Origin: Haliclona indistincta
Lineage: Eukaryota > Porifera > Demospongiae > Haplosclerida > Chalinidae
Length of the DNA stretch: 64,000 nucleotides
Direction of reading: 5' to 3'
Assembly: GCA_964017065.1 (NCBI GenBank)
Contig: OZ024783.1
Location: 14,639,820 to 14,703,819, forward strand
The notes beneath the pieces are model-generated. The model was given only the letters and a program-made list of their open reading frames with translations. It had not been told where the DNA came from and made no database searches. Shown in pieces: positions 60,801 through 64,000 of the stretch; the stretch's first letter is position 1, and every line of letters starts with the position of its first letter. Made by a program: the position numbers and the translations under genes.

Positions 60801-61888
60801 AGCTTGATGTACCATGCATGCCTGGTCTTCCGGTCCATTTTAACGATGACCGATCGGTATTTCCTCTCACTTCTTCTATCCAATACGAAACTGTACGTAC
60901 GCCCACCGTCGGCCATCACAAGTCTATCTTTAGAAACAAGGCCATCATGTGTGGAGTTGCAATTTTTAATCAAGTGCGCGGGAGTGTCGCGCGCTCTTGC
61001 CTTCTTACCGCGCTCACTCTCATAATGCGCTCCTGATAATATTATGACTTCATTGGACCTTCAATCAGTCTATCTACTCTATACTGTACAGTCTGTACTC
61101 GTAAGCAGTAGTCGTGTGTTACTTCTTCAGCGGAGAACTATAACAGTTTGACTTTGCAGTTGTAAGCTATACCCTACACTGAATCTTCGTGTATGCGGTG
61201 ACCCTATCTCTCGAATCATGCACCTTGCATGCACTGTCAACAATCACACTCTAGGGTTACGGCCTGCTGTGCACGCCAAAAACAGCTTTAATTCCACATA
61301 AACATACATACTGAAAAATGAGCTGGGGTCATAACAAAGCATTTATAAGTGGTGCTGGCCCATCACCACTTCAGGGAAAAAACCAGAGGTAAAAAACTCT
61401 TTGAGAAAAAAAAAACTCTGGAAAACCCAGGCACAACAGCTCATACGTGACTACCTACACTACTACTGTACTAGTGTCCAACTACCACTAGTATCCTACG
61501 TAGTGTCCTACACCTACTACTCTTGTCCTTGAGTACTGTTTTTCTTTCTCTCCCACTATCTGATAGTGTTCTATTAGGAAAAACGAAAACTCTGCAGTTC
61601 TTCACACTCATGTACACAATTTACAGAGTGGGAGGGTGGGAAAATAGACTTGGCTGCACAATGCTTAGGAATGATGAACTGCGATACACAGCAAAATTTA
61701 TATACACAACACCCACACAATGTTCGGGTGCATATTTCCTGTCTAATTCCTGCGTCAAACGACAGGAAGTATATTTATCCGGCTGCGGGAGTCCCACCTG
61801 AACCCAGGGCTGAACCTATTCCTGACCTGAACCTATTTCCTCTTGGCCACACCCTGTGGTCATCCAGTGGTTGATTTTACTGCTCAGC

Positions 61889-62322
<434 letters not shown>

Positions 62323-62436
62323 TAAATAAATTTGTGCACACACTTTTGTGAAAGCATGCAGGACACCAAGCCAAACACATAAAAGTGCAATGAAAATAAA
62401 ATGATTTTATCACTCTGTCATCAGCTCATAATTAAA

Positions 62437-63682
62437 GAAATTAAAAAGATTTCTATCGAAATCAAAAGGATGTAGTGATGAAGAAATCTACCACTGGTTC
62501 ACAATGTAAACCAACAAGGAACAAGCATAGAATGGTAACACGATTGACTTGCTAACAGACCATAGATCCCTACATCAGTGGCTGCTGTGGCCAGACTATA
62601 GCTAGTTAAGCTATTTACTGTTGACTGACACTTTGAATAGAATTCAGCTTGTGACAAAATATTGATCTTATGTACAGCCACAGATGTAGGGATCTATGGT
62701 CTGTTAGCAAGTCAATCGTGTTACCATTCTATGCTTGTTCCTTGTTGGTTTACATTGTGAACCAGTGGTAGATTTCTTCATCACTACATCCTTTTGATTT
62801 CGATAGAAATCTTTTTAATTTCTTGTTTGTGTCCTTTTTTCTTTTTAGTGAAGTGCAGTTCAATATCATGCATGTACGGAGAAGTCTTTGTTTCCACCAT
62901 TAGTTTAGTATTCCTGTTGTTGATGGCTTTTCTTAAACTTGTAGCTAAAATCATATATCAGGTCTGCCTAGTCGCCTACGCATGTATGCAGTGCATACGA
63001 GCCCCGCCCACACTTGCTTGTAGATCTACACGGCGGTTATAACTATCTGGCAAGTGCAGAATGGCGATCCTACACGAGCTTACCGTTCTTCGAAGACTCC
63101 AGACAAATGCCGGGTGTGTGTTCTCCGTGATAGTGATCCAATCATCCACACGGCGCAGCGATACTTTAGCTGCTTGGTCACGTGCACTACCCATTGCTAA
63201 TTGGTCACGTGCGTATTGCGCAATCACAATAATGGCGTCTAACACTAAGCTGACAATGGATCACGATCGAGAAATCGCGGAACTTAGATCGCCGTTACGC
63301 TAAAAACAAAGCTCAAAAGGCACATGCCAGGAGAATTTCACGACTGTTCGTGGATGTTTTGGTCTCGGCACTGCTCGCGTAAAGGCGCTAGGCGAGTTGA
63401 AGAAAGAAGAAAGAAAGAAAGAAAGAAGAAGAAAGAAGAAAACGAAGATGACGAAACTCGATTTTCACCGCTTACAGGTTCGTCACTTTAGTAACAATTT
63501 CGAGCAATCTCCTTGCTACTGTAAGATGGGGCAACGCCAGAGAGCAGATCTAAGTGTCTAAAGACGTCTAAAATTCAACACCAGGCGAAATATCAGCGCT
63601 TGAACGCTAATACATTGTATGTAGCCGCCATCTTGTTTTCTCGTTCATCCCTACATAGGGAGACACTACCGTGTCTCCCTAA
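62437..63682 (+). mobile_element. Fold-back element FB, copy 7
   Basis: Full-length, in intron 2 of the fourth Rab. Left arm ATGTAGTGATGAAGAAATC; right tail GTTCATCCCTACAT, then hairpin GGGAGACACTACCGTGTCTCCC, CTAA, T. The stem carries a paired change relative to copies 2-4. Confidence 0.85.
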
Positions 63683-64000
63683 TAATATCAAAATTTTTGT
63701 TGAAAATGCCATTCAAATTGTGTGTTAACGAATAATGTATTAGTTGTATTTATGCCTGCACTTGTAATCTAATGCAATATTTATTTAATTTTTCTTTACA
63801 ATTTACAAAGGTTTTATCACTTCTTGCAATGAAAAATAAAGTTTAAAGCGTCACCTTGCAGTCACTAATGTGTCAAGTCACTGGTATTTATTCGAGCATT
63901 GTCAAAGACTTAATGGAATTTTTAAACATTAGTGCTTTACGTTCTATGCCTCTACGGTTCGCGCTTTACCCTTGCAAGAAGTAATTTAACTGCTGTACCA
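63683..64000. other. Intronic sequence to window end, no exon seen
   Basis: No YDVT-type third Rab exon found before 64000. Confidence 0.4.

Noticed and set aside
60557..60973. 138-codon minus-strand ORF over GT31 copy B
   Set aside because: Wrong frame relative to the recognisable GT31 N-terminal segment (WSEFPASLTANSAVVVGEV).

Overview
The window is metazoan nuclear DNA, AT-rich and intron-containing. The domain repertoire (Rab-like, ankyrin, Roc/COR-like GTPase, death domain, GT31 glycosyltransferase) and the BEL/Pao, pogo, LINE and tyrosine-recombinase relics suggest an early-branching animal. I favour a demosponge; a cnidarian cannot be excluded.

The host genes form a tandemly duplicated module read left to right: Rab8/10-like exons, then (in one copy) ankyrin exons, then a large exon with a Roc-like P-loop GTPase and COR-like region, then a death-domain exon, with a convergent beta-1,3-galactosyltransferase-like gene on the minus strand. 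Unit A spans 5.76-16.59 kb (its first Rab exons lie left of the window), with its GT31 copy at 16.7-17.6 kb. An isolated, frame-shifted Rab relic sits at 19.25-21.5 kb. Unit B spans 23.89-59.67 kb, with its broken GT31 copy at 59.8-60.8 kb. A fourth Rab-like start at 61.89 kb runs off the right edge. Exon phases let every unit B exon join into one open reading frame of 1,201 codons (Rab-like, ankyrin, Roc/COR-like, death). Unit A joins its Rab tail straight to the GTPase exon in phase 0. If transcripts confirm this, it is a Rab-ROCO-death fusion family. The Rab modules whose first two exons are visible carry damaged nucleotide-binding motifs, so they may act as pseudo-GTPase adaptors.

Nearly everything else is mobile DNA. 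1-5.6 kb is a BEL/Pao retrotransposon with one frameshift and one stop. 17.9-18.9 kb is a minus-strand LINE tail. 32.3-36.0 kb is a TA-flanked pogo-type transposon carrying a minus-strand DDE transposase and a plus-strand HIRAN-like gene; it is interrupted by a 1.2-kb fold-back element. That fold-back family recurs at least seven times and has Helitron-like 3' ends (a hairpin followed by CTAA, then T). There are TTAA-flanked (piggyBac-type) elements, TA-flanked pogo and Tc1/mariner-type MITEs, two hAT-type elements with 8-bp duplications, a tyrosine-recombinase relic (38.4-38.9 kb), and many palindromic repeats. Several insertions are nested, giving a relative order of events.

All calls come from reading the sequence; no database search or transcript data were available.
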